From contig CM031595.1 in assembly GCA_018398815.1 (NCBI GenBank), positions 141,611,332-141,675,331 of the forward strand: 64,000 bases of DNA, in the 5' to 3' direction. Of this stretch, positions 35,201 to 45,992 are shown piece by piece; positions within the stretch are counted from its first letter, which is position 1; each line of letters opens with the position of its first letter. The DNA is from Conus ventricosus. Taxonomy: Eukaryota; Mollusca; Gastropoda; Neogastropoda; Conidae. The translations under genes were made by a program, and so were the position numbers. Under the pieces are notes generated by a model, which worked only from the letters and a program-made list of their open reading frames with translations, was not told the origin of the DNA and made no database searches.

Positions 35201-35951
35201 TAATCCTCTGCAATCACAAACATCCATGAGCTTTACATCGCATCATACGACCTCGCCACTCTCAGACACACACACTTGTATAGAATACTTTGCTGGTACC
35301 TCTCTCTATGGACATCAACAATGGTGTCCGAGTTTCACTCGCTACACAAGTCTGCAATGTTCGTGTTTGGAGTTCTTACACAAGATCACATTCTTGTCCT
35401 TTGCATAACTGTCATTGTACGTCACTTTGTCTAACGTGATGTGGAAACAGACAGTCTTAGAGTCTGCGACTGATGCAACTGTCAGTTTGCCCGTCTGACT
35501 TTGAGTCATTTCATACAACATGACAAAGATTCTGGCACTCGGCAGTTCTGATGCTGTTAGTACTGTCACACAAATTATACAAACACAATCCTTATAACAC
35601 AACACTGTCGGTGTTCTGACACATCCAGAATCGAGTTACTGTAGAGGTAAGGCTTCTGCTAAGTCTCTTCCATGAACAGCTTCCCCACCTACCCACCCTC
35701 ACCGCTCAATCCCATCCCACTGAGCCCTTCCTTGTTCATTATACCCTTGCACACTGTGGCCATACTCTTTCCTGACATGGTGTGGCATATGTTATTATGG
35801 ATTAGTTTATACACATTTATACATACATCAGAATGTGCTGAAACTGAAGCTTTCACTCTCAAGTGAAGAGTAATCATAAACAATCTTTCTTGCAATGACT
35901 TGCAAACATCACTGCTGTCATGTGTCACGAGAATCAAAAAGTGCTACCGAA
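32214..35951. other. No gene recognised; AC-rich, some decayed repeats
   Basis: Downstream side of the STK31-like gene. A tRNA-like SINE lies at 32300-32455. From about 33300 to 35200 words like CACCATCCCTAACACCAATA and CAGTCTCTCATTATC recur loosely, suggesting an ancient tandem array. Long open frames at 34929-35408 (plus) and 35342-35605 (minus) have no recognisable domain and no supporting splice sites, so they are not called. Confidence 0.4.
32300..32455 (-). mobile_element. tRNA-derived SINE
   Basis: On the minus strand an A-box-like TTGGCCAAGTGGATAG (about 32438-32420) is followed about 40 bp later by a B-box-like GGGGTTCAACTGCC (about 32396-32383). This matches the internal promoter of a Leu/Ser-type tRNA. 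Downstream is a short body ending in an A-rich tail (AATAAAAAAAACAACAACAA). Box spacing and tail make a SINE more likely than a functional tRNA gene. Confidence 0.6.
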
Positions 35952-35962
35952 TCATTCCTTAC

Positions 35963-36701
35963 CACCAGCATCCTCCTCCACTGGCCAGTCCTCCTTCTCT
36001 TTCTTGTCTCTCTCCTCTGCCGATGGTTGGCGGGTGATCTTCCTTCCCTTGGCATTATCCCCTGCCCCATTCACATCCTGGATGGAGAAGGTGCCAATCT
36101 CAAAATGATCTCCCGACATGCCGAACCCTGCCTCTGGGTTGGCCCTGAAGGTTGGCAAAGGGCCACGACTGTCGTTCTCTTGGTGCTCCTGCTGCAGCGC
36201 CGCCTCCTCAAACCCTCCTGGAATGGACGGAAGGTAAGCACTGGCCCCAGAGTCAAAGCCCTCCCTGGATGTTTCATAGGCCTGATCTCCCCTAGCTGAC
36301 CCCGAGAATGGGGACGTGTTTCGACCTATAGTTGACGAGCCATTGGGGTCGATAAAAGGTGCTGAGTCAGCAATGCTCATCGAATTGAAACTGTCCACGG
36401 GCGGTGGGGTGGAGAAACGAGCCAAACTCTCAGCTGCTGTCGAGTCCACAGTGGGAGTGGAGTAAGACAGGTCTTGCTGCATACTTGGGTAGGTGGGGGG
36501 AAGAGGGGGAGGTGGCTGCTGGAGGTTGACTGGAGGCATGATGGGAAGGGAGGAACTGACAATCGCACGCTGCATGGGGGCATGGAGAATGGTGGGATGG
36601 CAGTGCATATGGCGGGTGATCTGAAACATGGCACACAACCCATCACTGACTGGCCGACAGAAAATGACATCCATGAAAAAAGGTTGAATGATGTCTGGTT
36701 T
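35963..36701 (-). CDS. STK31: STK31-like exon 13: end of pseudokinase and Pro/Ser tail
   Basis: The first residues (SDGLCAMFQ then ITRHMHCHPTILHAP) match the last kinase helix region of STK31. About 200 residues follow with no counterpart in vertebrate STK31 as I know it: a proline run (NLQQPPPPLPPTYPSMQQ), many Ser/Thr, and an acidic-basic end (EERDKKEKEDWPVEEDAGG). The start is uncertain: the chosen AG before 36701 keeps phase 0 with exon 12, while a stronger acceptor (CATGTTTCAG before 36620) also exists but would remove LCAMFQ. The end is either the GTAAGG donor after 35963 or the TGA at 35954-35952. Confidence 0.7.
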
Positions 36702-37019
36702 CTTTCATTTCAAACAAAATAAATCTTGCTTGGTGACTAGGACTGAAGAGATGATCTCAGATGGAATTTTACATGAATCCATTTTATGGGTGAAGAGATT
36801 AACTCTTTTTTTTTTTTCTTTAGTGGTCTTAAACATGATGGCAAAAGACGCAGTTGAACATGTGACTGGTTTCTGAGACTGGTCAGTCAGAAGAATTAAA
36901 CCAAGTTATTGATTTTTTTTCTATAATTGGATAAAATGGTTTTAGAACAAATAAAATGAGCTTGGGAGGAGTGGTCTATATCAACAATTGAGAAATTGTA
37001 GTATGTTAAATCACATTAG

Positions 37020-37860
37020 AACAGACAGAAAAATGAAAAGCATAAGACATACAGACAGACGAAAGTGAAATCTCAGAGATATATATATATATAGATGAAT
37101 GCCAGGCAAAAGAAATAAAAGGCATAATTCATAACAAAGATAGAAAAGCATTCTGCAAACAGACAGAAGAAAGGAAAGCATAAAAAAGCACGAGGCATAC
37201 AGAAGAATGAAAGACAAGCACATTCTGGCAGAAAAATACATGGACAAAGAAAAGCACCAGACACAAAGAAAAACGCATTTGACACACACACAAAAAAACA
37301 CCAAACACAAAGCAACAGCCACACAGACAAAGTCACTAGACATATCAACAAATAAAAAGCAGAAGACATACAGACAGAAGAAAAAAAATGTCCCAGACGT
37401 ATGAATAGAATATAAATTTAAAACCACACCAGATATACACACAGAAGAAAGAAATGTACCAATTGTACACAGAAGAGAAGAAAAAGCTCCAGATATACAG
37501 ACAGAAGAATGGAAAACAAAAGCATCAAAGAATTCAAACAAGAAAAATGTGCAGAAACATGAAGCGCATCAGACATACAAAAGAAATCCATTCAACCAAC
37601 AGACAAAATTGGAAATGAAATGAGGCAGGGAACAGTATTGTCAACAGACAAAAGAAATGCACCAGGCGACTGGATAGAAAAAAAGCATCAGGCACAGAGA
37701 CAGACAAAAAGCACTAGACGTAAAAACAGAAATGCACAGAAGAACAAATGCACCGGATGTACAAACAGAAGAAAGAAAAGAAGACATAGCAAGAAAAGGA
37801 ACAGAAGCACCAGGCATACAGACAGAAGAAACGAAAGCACCAGGCATACAGACAGAAGAG

Positions 37861-37900
<40 letters not shown>

Positions 37901-38445
37901 TACATACAGACAGAAAAAAATCCAAAAGCACCAGACATACAGACTGATGAAACAAACCATCACACGTACAGTCAGAAGTAACAAAAACACCAGACACACA
38001 GACAGAAGAATAAAATGCACCAGACATACAGACAGAAGAAACAAAATCGTCAGACTTAAAGATGAGTTTCAGTTTAATCAAGAAGGCATCATTGCGTGCA
38101 GACTAGTCCATATACACTACACCACATCCGCTAAGTTTTGAGACCACACTACACATGATTTGAAGCTGATGGATAAATGAATTAACAACAAAGATGAGAC
38201 AATTCAAGAAGAGGGTCTCGTGGCTACGACTCAGCGGATGTCTGACCTACGCATTAGGCCAACGTGCTGGTCAGACCTTGAGTGCCCACCTACAATTTTT
38301 TGTGTGTGTGTGTAGTGGATGTACACATGTGTGTATGATATGTGGGCATGGGCCCATGTGTGTGCATGGGCGTGTGTGTGTGTGTGTGTGCGTACATGTG
38401 TGTGTGCACGCAGGCATGTGTGCGCGTTTGTTTGTGTGTGTGTGT

Positions 38446-38489
<44 letters not shown>

Positions 38490-38815
38490 AAGTGGGTGTG
38501 CATATGTGTGTGTGTGTTAAAGATGAAACACACAAAAGCACCAGACATACAGACAGAAGAAACAAAACCATCAGACATAAAAACAGAAGAAACAAAAGCA
38601 TCAGACATACAAACAGAAGAAACAAAAGCACCAGACATACAGACAGAAGAAACAAAAGTACTAGACATACTCAAAGGAGAAACAAAAGCACCTGAAAACA
38701 ATACAAATGAACAACAACAAAAACCACAAAAGAACAAACGAACTACAAGCAGAGGACAGAAAAGCTCCCCAACATACAGAAGGAAAAAACAATATCATCC
38801 GATATACAAAGCAAA
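37020..38815. repeat. 30-bp minisatellite, diverged, with GT interruption
   Basis: Unit close to ACAGACAGAAGAAACAAAAG then CACCAGACAT, fairly clean at 37800-38060 and 38525-38690 and decayed elsewhere. It is interrupted by unrelated sequence and GT repeats at 38080-38520 and by (CA)n at 37862-37898. The unit length is divisible by three, which keeps frames open (RHTDRRNKST-type repeats); these are not genes. It lies in an intron of the STK31-like gene. Confidence 0.9.
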
Positions 38816-39056
38816 ATGAAAAAAAAAAAAAAAAAGGAAACCTACACAGAAGCAGCAGATGGTGGCGTGGCTCGGTCAGCTGATGTGTCACATGACTGGT
38901 GCTGTCGCAAATAGTTGCTGCCTAGCACCATATCAGCTGTGGGGCGTAGAGCAGGTTGCTGGGACAGCAGATTATTCACCACGCCGAAGGCTGAGGAGTC
39001 CTGTCGGTGTTATTCCATGACTGTTACCATCAATACACTCACCATTTCTGTTGTAT

Positions 39057-39270
39057 ATCATCAGCGCCATCATCAGAGTTTTAACACTTTATATGTCATC
39101 AGCGCCATCATCAGTTTTAACACTTTATATGTTATCAGGGCCATCATCAGAGTTTTAACACTTTATATGTCATCAGCGCCATCATCAGAGTTTTAACACT
39201 TTATATGTCATCAGCGCCATCATCAGAGTTTTAACACTTTATATAACATCAGCGCCATCATCAGAGTTTA
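39057..39270. repeat. 38-bp tandem repeat, about six copies
   Basis: Unit CATCAGCGCCATCATCAGAG then TTTTAACACTTTATATGT, nearly identical between copies. Intronic in the STK31-like gene. Confidence 0.95.
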
Positions 39271-40071
39271 AAAACTTCCTGACATCATTTCATTACTGGT
39301 CACCAAAGATCAATGAATGAGTGGGATGGGAGCAGACATGAAAGATGAAATAATACAATAAAAAAACAAATCATCTGTGGCCCTTCATGTGCTGTTTTCA
39401 GCGCTATCCCCTGTATATCCTGATATCCCCTGTAAAATCATGTCCATTGCAAGTTCATGTCGGTCTTCTGTGTCACCATAACCACAGGAACAGTCACTGG
39501 ATATAGGACATGGTGAACCCATCATATCATTATCATCTACATTGACAGTTTTATCAGACTTATACTTCATTTTACTAATTCATCAAAGTGTACACATCAT
39601 CATCTTTATCACATTTTGTGCATCCTCTTCTTCAATATACCTATCAAACTTTACACAATATCACCTATATCACACTGTGAAGATCGTCATTTTATTTGCC
39701 TCAATCAGGTCTTTTCTCAGTCTTTAGAAATTAATATCTTTGTCAGAATTTTAGACAACTGTTACGCATTCATCATTCTTTATACGTCTCTTCCATCACC
39801 ATCCATACCACTGCCACCATCACTTTCTTCTTTATCATTCACGTCAACATCTTCACTATCAATATCACATTCTCTTTCAACACTGCTACTAGCGCTGAAT
39901 ACTATTCTAAAAAAAAGTATTAAAAAAAACAAAAAACAGAGGCGGCCATCTTTTACACAGTGATCCGTTTATCTTGACACTGTCGACTGCTATCATTGCT
40001 GTCCTCATGCCATACATTGCTATTACACCCCCCACACCCCACAGAAGAATAAGTGCGCACTGTCACATTAC
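39271..40071. other. STK31-like intron, no exon seen
   Basis: CAT/ATC-rich, low-complexity sequence with many short TCATCA-like words. No coding exon recognised. Confidence 0.4.
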
Positions 40072-40143
40072 CAGTGGCAGTTTGGAGAGGTCCAGAGAGC
40101 CATCAGCAGAAGTCAGGGTCACACCCTCTTCTCTACAAGACAA
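40072..40143 (-). CDS. STK31: STK31-like exon 12
   Basis: 72 nt in phase 0 with acceptor TGTGTTGCAG before 40143 and donor GTAATG after 40072. It encodes LSCREEGVTLTSADGSLDLS then KLPL. This follows the Tyr at the end of exon 11 and aligns with the loop after the LLLWLS helix in STK31. A small exon, but both splice sites and the phase fit. Confidence 0.8.
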
Positions 40144-40344
40144 CTGCAACACAACTTCACAATCAACTTTACGCGCACAGGTTATTTCCCTTGGACTTCA
40201 GACAGAAAACAAAAGGTCAAAATATACCCAGTCACACAAAACATGAACATTTCATCTGACAAGCATATCCCAGTTCATGCAAAATACAATGTCAATGGAT
40301 TTGGGGATCATTTTCCAAACTAAAATATAAAGGAATATGCTAAG

Positions 40345-40428
40345 TATATTTTTGTGCCGAATATGAGAAGATAAGTGGTTGTGAAGTATATTTTTGTGCC
40401 GAATATGAGAAGATAAGTGGTTGTGTGC
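40345..40428. repeat. 42-bp direct duplication
   Basis: AAGTATATTTTTGTGCCGAA then TATGAGAAGATAAGTGGTTGTG occurs twice in a row without change, just ahead of a family C dispersed repeat copy. Confidence 0.95.
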
Positions 40429-40429
40429 A

Positions 40430-40545
40430 CTTTGTTTTCATTGTCCTAAATGTTGTTTGTTTTTGCCTGAAGAAGACCCAACAAGTTGAAATGCATTGTG
40501 TTTTGTCCTGTAATCTGTTTGGCTCTATTGTCTGGCGGAACCAAT
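40430..40545 (+). mobile_element. Dispersed repeat family C, plus-strand copy
   Basis: Contains TTTGTTTTCATTGTCCTAAA and then GCCTGAAGAAGACCCAACAA and GTTGAAATGCATTG. It shares order and words with 15650-15750 and 23745-23830. Confidence 0.5.
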
Positions 40546-40872
40546 ACCCTTTCTTTTAAAAAAAAAATTTTTTAAGTTAAATACAGAATGAAGTCATTGT
40601 TGACAGAATTTTGTCATGTATGGAATCAGGTCACAACATGACACAATTTTGTTATCCAATCAGATCATAATTATCATGACCCAGTTCAGTTTCGTGCACA
40701 GACAGGTGCTTAAGTTCACAATACAACTTATTCCAACCCAGAATGAGGTCGAAACAGCTTATGGACAGATAATTCACACTAAAAGAATCTTCCTTTTAAC
40801 AGCAATGTTTGTGTGCAGGATTTGACGGCAGTCTTCTTTCTTTTTTCTCTGTTGTTGTTGTTGGGCACTTAC

Positions 40873-41007
40873 GTATAAAATAAGGACGCCGACACTGTAC
40901 ATGTCCACCACTCCGGTGGCCTCACACCCAGACAGCATGTTGCTCAACTCCGGTGCCGTAAAGCTCAACCCACTGGCTGTGGTGAACTTGTTCTTGGCCC
41001 GATCAGT
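40873..41007 (-). CDS. STK31: STK31-like exon 11: APE region of pseudokinase
   Basis: 135 nt in phase 0, acceptor ATGATGTCAG and donor GTAAGT. It encodes TDRAKNKFTTASGLSFTAPE, LSNMLSGCEATGVV, then DMYSVGVLILY. APE and the DxYSxGVLxxY helix are the kinase P+1 loop and F helix, which hold the C-lobe together. They match LMSPELK...SDLYAYGCLLLW of STK31. The structural residues survive although the catalytic ones in exon 10 do not. Confidence 0.9.
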
Positions 41008-42049
41008 CTGACATCATTATCATAGTCATCACCATCACTGTTAATGTTTCTTGAGCCTGAATCTATGACAGCATTAAAAACATACAAACACACACACACA
41101 AGATGTTTTGGGCTGTTATATAGCTTGTTTTAAAACATTAAAAAGCAAATAAGGGAAAAAAGTGTAACCGAGTGAAGTTCATAAACACCTGCACACCTGG
41201 CAACTTTCCCTTCCTTTGTCCTCTTTTAACATATACAGATTGAATACTCAAAGTCTATACAAGCTTTAGTCACATTTACTCTCACAAGACAGGATAATCT
41301 ACTGATGGAAAAAAAACTCAAATAATAATTTAGGAAGCAATTTTCTGACAGCAGATCATCTTCTCTTACAGGGTCAATGTGGATATAGCCACTGCACCCA
41401 ACCAACAAAGAATAAGTATGGTGACTGTAGACTCTGAATGTTGTAAACCCTCAGCCTGAAGGTGCTTCCTTAGGGACAGACTTCACAGTATGGAGCTCCT
41501 CTTCATGACTGGCTGGTCTTGGATTTCACATCCTTTGTCTGTAATTTCCACTCTCTCTCCACTTCACAATTGAAGTCTCTTAACTTTCTCTTTGTTTCTA
41601 TAGCATTCAGTCTTCTGTTTCTCCCAACTTTAACCACCTCACCACACCAAGTTCTAAAAACCTGTCTTTTGCCTATACTACCTCAGCCCTGATGTGGCCC
41701 TTTGCGGTCGGCTGGGCTATAAGCAACATTACCTTACCCTTGCCTATACTACCCATGCTCAACCAAACCTCTCAAAAGACAGCATTATATTTTCCCAACC
41801 GCTATGTCTGTGTCAACAGCAGTAATAACAATTATTTCCAATGTCAGACTGAGAAAATGTCTTTCTTTCTTCCACACAGAGGATATCCACCAAACATCCT
41901 GGAAAAAGCTGTTGAATCTGCCAGCAAAGATACTGCTCACACTCAATCACTCTCTCCCAACACCTCCTTTTCATGTACATACAGAGCATAAACGCACACA
42001 CGCACATGAACCAAACACACATTTACACACAAGCAGAGAGTGTACTCAC
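41008..42049. other. STK31-like intron with dispersed repeat copy
   Basis: Contains the GCCCTGATGTGGCCCTTTGC repeat at 41685-41740 (plus strand, near identical to 8113-8171, ending in ACCTTACC). Otherwise unique sequence. Confidence 0.7.
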
Positions 42050-42199
42050 AGGACAGCAGGAGAAATCTGGGGGCAGAAGGGCAGCAGTGCCATCAGGATA
42101 CCGCAGAATGTTGAAGGGGTTGACCTCCCCATGCAGAATTTTCCTGGCGTGTAGCGCCGACAGACACCCCACCACTGACCTCACCATGCTCTGTTCACC
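42050..42199 (-). CDS. STK31: STK31-like exon 10: degenerate catalytic loop
   Basis: 150 nt in phase 0, acceptor CAATGTCAG and donor GTGAGT. It encodes GEQSMVRSVVGCLSALHARK, ILHGEVNPFNILRYPDG and TAALLPPDFSCCP. This is the E helix, catalytic loop and start of the activation segment. The usual HRD triad reads HGE and the DFG motif reads DFS, while the Asn of the loop (FNIL) remains. Human STK31 shows the same kind of loss (HGSLHQNNV, DFDF). The protein is therefore a pseudokinase. In mammals STK31 (TDRD8) is germline-enriched and joins a Tudor domain to this domain; a germline role here is inference. Confidence 0.92.
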
Positions 42200-42562
42200 C
42201 TGACATTGGAGCAAAGTCAGTTCTCTCACTTGTGCGCCTGGTCCTATTGACCATCACCATATCCTGACTTCACAGCAAAATAATTCCTATCACTTTCGCA
42301 CCTGGTTAAGTTAACTATCACCATATCCTGACTTCACAGCAAAATAATTCCTATCACTTTCGCACCTGGTTAAGTTAACTATCACCATATCCTGACTTCA
42401 CAGCAAAATAATTCCTATCACTTTCGCACCTGGTTAAGTTAACTATCGCCATATCCTGACTTCACAGCAAAGTCATTTCTATCACTTGCGCACCTGGTTA
42501 AGTTAACAGTCGCCATATCCTGACTTCACAGCAAAATAATTCCTATCACTTGTGCACCTGGT
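42200..42562 (-). repeat. 64-bp array in register with the STK31 exon 10 acceptor
   Basis: Five to six units, each CCTGACTTCACAGCAAAATA then ATTCCTATCACTTTCGCACC, TGGTTAAGTTAACTATCACC and ATAT on the plus strand. The unit nearest the exon (42200-42263) is the most diverged but has exactly the same 64-bp length, and its left end CCTGAC is the genuine acceptor of exon 10 read on the other strand. Distal units are almost identical to one another, so they spread later. Confidence 0.85.
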
Positions 42563-43542
42563 CTGGTCAGTAGTCATCACCATATCCTCTTGTTTCCATC
42601 AAGACGTCGGTAGCATTGCATGTCTGATGTTGAGTAACTTGTGTGTTTGTCTGAGTGTGTGTATTTGTCTGCGCCTGCTTAAATCACAACTATGTGCCAG
42701 GACAGCTGAGTACAACAAACTGAAAAATGACAGAAATGATTACCTAATTGTATTTTCCATTTTTCAGGTTACCAATGATAGCCATGTCAGAAGTACTGAT
42801 GGCATATTGTGAAAGCTGAATCATTAGAACAGTCAAGGTCAGCCCTCTCAATATGGTGAACTTAGGTCTTTAAATGTATGTCAATTTCAGTGTTTGCCTA
42901 CATGTAATTCACTTACAATGTGTGCTGGATGTGCATGTGAGGTATGTAATGCACAAACAGCAACATCGGCAATATAAATGCAAGAAAAGTATGTACATAG
43001 AATGCACACTCCTTGAGCTCCACTTTCAAGCCAATGTGGCAGAGGCCAGATAAAGAAGACAGTGCAAAGCACACTACTAATTGACTCTGATATCAATCAC
43101 TGCTGGGCTTTTGTTCATCCTTGCCCATGAGAAGAAACTGGCTACAACTATGCGCATTAACATACAAACAAATAAATCAAACAAGGTTGGATCCTTCATT
43201 CATTTCTTGATCAAACCTTTAAAAGTGAGTACTGCCTCGGTACCCATCATTTTGTTTGGGAAAAGAGTGACCCCTGACCAGCCTCAAAACAAAAATCTCT
43301 CGGAGGGAAAAGTACATTTTCTTCAGTCGACATGAATGATCTAACTGAATGGTCAAGCTAGCGCCAGGTGTAGTTCTTAAAACCTAAGATAGCGTGTGCA
43401 TCATAACAAATTCTAAGTTCTGTCCAATAATTTCTGCTTGTCAAAGAGAGTGGGAGAGCGCTGATGATTAAAAATTGGGCCCAAGGCCGTCGCAGTACCG
43501 ATGCAGCCATCTAAGGATAGCAAATGTTTTGCACTAACTCAC
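42563..43542. other. STK31-like intron, no exon seen
   Basis: Unique AT-rich sequence without recognisable repeats or exons. Confidence 0.4.
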
Positions 43543-43629
43543 CCCCAGACTGATGGAGTTATACTGAACACAGCTGGCCAGGATGTCTCCCTCCCCTTTC
43601 TCCACACATACATATGCATGTCGGTTTTT
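43543..43629 (-). CDS. STK31: STK31-like exon 9: N-lobe/hinge of pseudokinase
   Basis: 87 nt in phase 0, acceptor TTTTTTTTTTCAG and donor GTGAGT. It encodes KNRHAYVCVEKGEGDILASC then VQYNSISLG. It aligns with the hinge of STK31 (CKSDPMAYLMVPYYPRANLN), keeping the K...AY..V pattern. The exon was chosen by phase: only this frame is open and fits exons 8 and 10. Confidence 0.82.
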
Positions 43630-43686
43630 CTGAAAAAAAAAAGACTTCACACATCAAATGGCAAGCTCTTTGGCAGTCCAATGGCT

Positions 43687-43792
43687 CAGAAGACTGTTAG
43701 GAGAGAAAAGAGAAAGGAGAGAAGTGTGGGGCGGCGCACAGAAGACTGTTAGGAGAGAAAAGAGAAAGGAGAGAAGTGTGGGGCGGCGCACA
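43687..43792. repeat. 52-bp direct duplication, purine-rich
   Basis: AGAAGACTGTTAGGAGAGAA then AAGAGAAAGGAGAGAAGTGT and GGGGCGGCGCAC occurs twice in tandem with no change. Confidence 0.95.
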
Positions 43793-44229
43793 GAAGGAAG
43801 CAAGGAAAAACTGTGGGGAAGGGGGAGGAGGACGGGGGAGGAGGACGAACGAGAGGGAAGGGAACTTGGGACAGAAAAGATTGGTGAAACCAACATCAGA
43901 TATCCCATACCTATGGTAGATTCCATCAAGAGAAACACAGATTTCTGTCAATAAATTTCCTATGAACAAAATGATTTTATTATACATGTTCAAAGAAGAT
44001 CTGAAAACGTATCCATTGCAATCAGAATCTAGCTTCCAAATTGTTTGTGTTTGTGCCTGCATATATATCTATGAGAACTTGTGTGCAAGCATAATTTTAA
44101 AACATGGACCTACAACATATTCTAAAATGACAAATAAACCGACTTCACTATAGCACAGAGGCATGAGCTGGAGAATTTGGGTATCTAATGTCGCTATATA
44201 AAAGCAGGACAGTCTGCAGCTTGCCTTGA

Positions 44230-44500
44230 TATGAACATCTAAATTGATATCATATGAACAGTGAGCAACACACAAGAACATCTGAACTGATATCAGTATG
44301 AACAGGTGAGCAACACACAAGAACATCTGAACTGATATCAGTATGAACAGTGAGCAACACACAAGAACATCTGAACTGATATCAGTATGAACAGGTGAGC
44401 AACACACAAGAACATCTGAACTGATATCAGTATGAACAGGTGAGCAACACACAAGAACATCTGAACTGATATCAGTATGAACAGGTGAGCAACACAACTT
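44230..44500. repeat. 45-bp tandem repeat, about six copies
   Basis: Unit GAACATCTGAACTGATATCA then GTATGAACAGGTGAGCAACA and CACAA. On the plus strand, antisense to the STK31-like gene, most copies hold CAGGTGAGC, a strong donor consensus. It does not resemble a visible exon junction. One copy has lost a G. Confidence 0.95.
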
Positions 44501-44578
44501 GATCTCTTGCTCTGTCAAAGACGCTGTGCACACACAAACAATAAACCCAATCAAAGGTCTGATATAGACCAAGGATAC

Positions 44579-44662
44579 CTTATCGAAAAAGACTGAGGTG
44601 GGCGCCAGCAGTGCAGGATGGGAAATGTCAGTGTACGTCATTAGCTGAGTCAGGAATTCCTC
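44579..44662 (-). CDS. STK31: STK31-like exon 8: pseudokinase N-lobe
   Basis: 84 nt in phase 0 with acceptor TAGGTCAG and donor GTATCC. It encodes EEFLTQLMTYTDISHPALLA then PTSVFFDK, matching the C-helix and following strand of STK31 (EAKVIERAATYHR...SGLLPLIFLFLCK). It joins exon 7 and exon 9 without gaps. Confidence 0.85.
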
Positions 44663-45446
44663 CTGACCTAAATGGTGGCCATCTGACAGTAGACATTCCT
44701 GTGAACACCACATGTTCTCATATATCACCTCAGGATACTGTCTGTCTGTATCAACTCACATCTTCTTTACCTCACACAGTGACAAACATTTCATATCATG
44801 TACCGACACATCATTGCATTACACAATGACACACATTATCTCCACATTATCCATGCACACCGATACACACAGTTTTCTCACCCTGCACGTACATACATGC
44901 ATACAAACACATTATCCTCACACCATGCATACCATGTCTGTATACACTGACTCACATTCTGTCCATATCATTCTCTTGTATCTCAGACGAAGTCACAAAA
45001 GCTACAGAGCAGAAAGAAAATAAAGAAAGCCAAAAGGTGCAATTCTGTTTGTCTTTAGATGCCCACTTACATTTACAATAACATCTTCTGATTCAAACTC
45101 TTCATTACCTTTACAATTATGTCTTTAGAAACACACCTATCATCACACGGATGTTAACAAAGGTAACCTTTATTTGTAAATGATGTTATTAGTGGTATCC
45201 TAACAATATTTTGGGGCAACATTTTCCTAACAATGATTATGTCTTCTGAAGCAAACTTACCTCAAAAACATCTTCAAGCCTTTATCTTAAGAATGGTATC
45301 TTTAGTGATGAAACAGTCACACTGAAAAACTTCCACTCAAAACCATGTCGAACATACCCTTACAATGTGCTTAGAGGCAAATTTATTACCAATGACGCCT
45401 TTTTGAAACAAATGTACCCTCACAAAATCTTTGCATGCAAACTTAC
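44663..45446 (-). repeat. STK31-like intron 7: decayed array resembling exon 7 donor
   Basis: Exon 7 ends (minus strand) TTTGCTTCAAAAGACATCAT then AGTCAGG and GTAAGT. From 45446 down to about 45060, diverged copies follow: GTAAGTTTGCTTCAGAAGAC then ATAATC (near 45255), GTGTTTCTAAAGACATAATT then GTAAAGGTAATG (near 45120), and AATCAGAAGATGTTATTGTA then AATGTAAGTG (near 45080). Spacing is irregular (about 30-45 bp). The rest of the intron, 44663-45060, is CACA-rich and decayed. Confidence 0.6.
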
Positions 45447-45566
45447 CCTGACTATGATGTCTTTTGAAGCAAATTTGGAGAAGAACAGTCTCCCATTGGC
45501 TCCTGGGATTGGTGTGAGGTTGTAGTGGCTGATTTCATGTTGACTCTTCACGAAACCTCTGTACTT
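45447..45566 (-). CDS. STK31: STK31-like exon 7: start of pseudokinase domain
   Basis: 120 nt in phase 0 with acceptor TATGCTGCAG before 45566 and donor GTAAGT. It encodes KYRGFVKSQHEISHYNLTPI then PGANGRLFFSKFASKDIIVR. It aligns with LLKYMNSGG...RSEVNGQIILLKGYSVD of STK31, a degenerate glycine-rich-loop region. An alternative acceptor (GATTTCAG before 45624) would lengthen the exon in frame by about 19 codons. Confidence 0.82.
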
Positions 45567-45992
45567 CTGCAGCATAGTATTCAGTGGTGACATGTTATTA
45601 GTTAGAGAGGACAAGAACAACACTGAAATCACAACATTCCACAGGTCAGTTTAGTAAAGTATTTGTTTCTGAAATTAGTATTTCATGTGATAAGAGCAAT
45701 ATTGTTGTGTGTTTCTGAAATGATAGTATTGCATGTGATATGCTGCAATTACGATATACTTTCAGATACGCAATGACAACAAATGCGCAATATCTTGTAC
45801 TTACGAAATTCAGAAACTAGTTGAAGCAGACAGAGAAGGGGCAACCAGATGGACAGCAAGACAGAAGGAAACAAAGGTACAGAACTGGAAAAACATGAAC
45901 AGATGCAAAGAAAAGACCAAGAAAGACAGAGACAGATCACCCTAACGGCAAAGCATAGAAACAGGGAAAGTTAGAAGGATATTCACACTGAC
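45567..45992. other. STK31-like intron, no exon seen
   Basis: Unique AT-rich and AGA-rich sequence; nothing further recognised. Confidence 0.4.

Noticed and set aside
34929..35605. Open frames of 159 (plus) and 87 (minus) codons
   Set aside because: Overlapping on both strands in AC-rich decayed repeats, no domain, no splice support.
37620..38819. Basic repeat protein (RHTDRRNKST units)
   Set aside because: A 30-bp minisatellite divisible by three; units decay without regard to frame.
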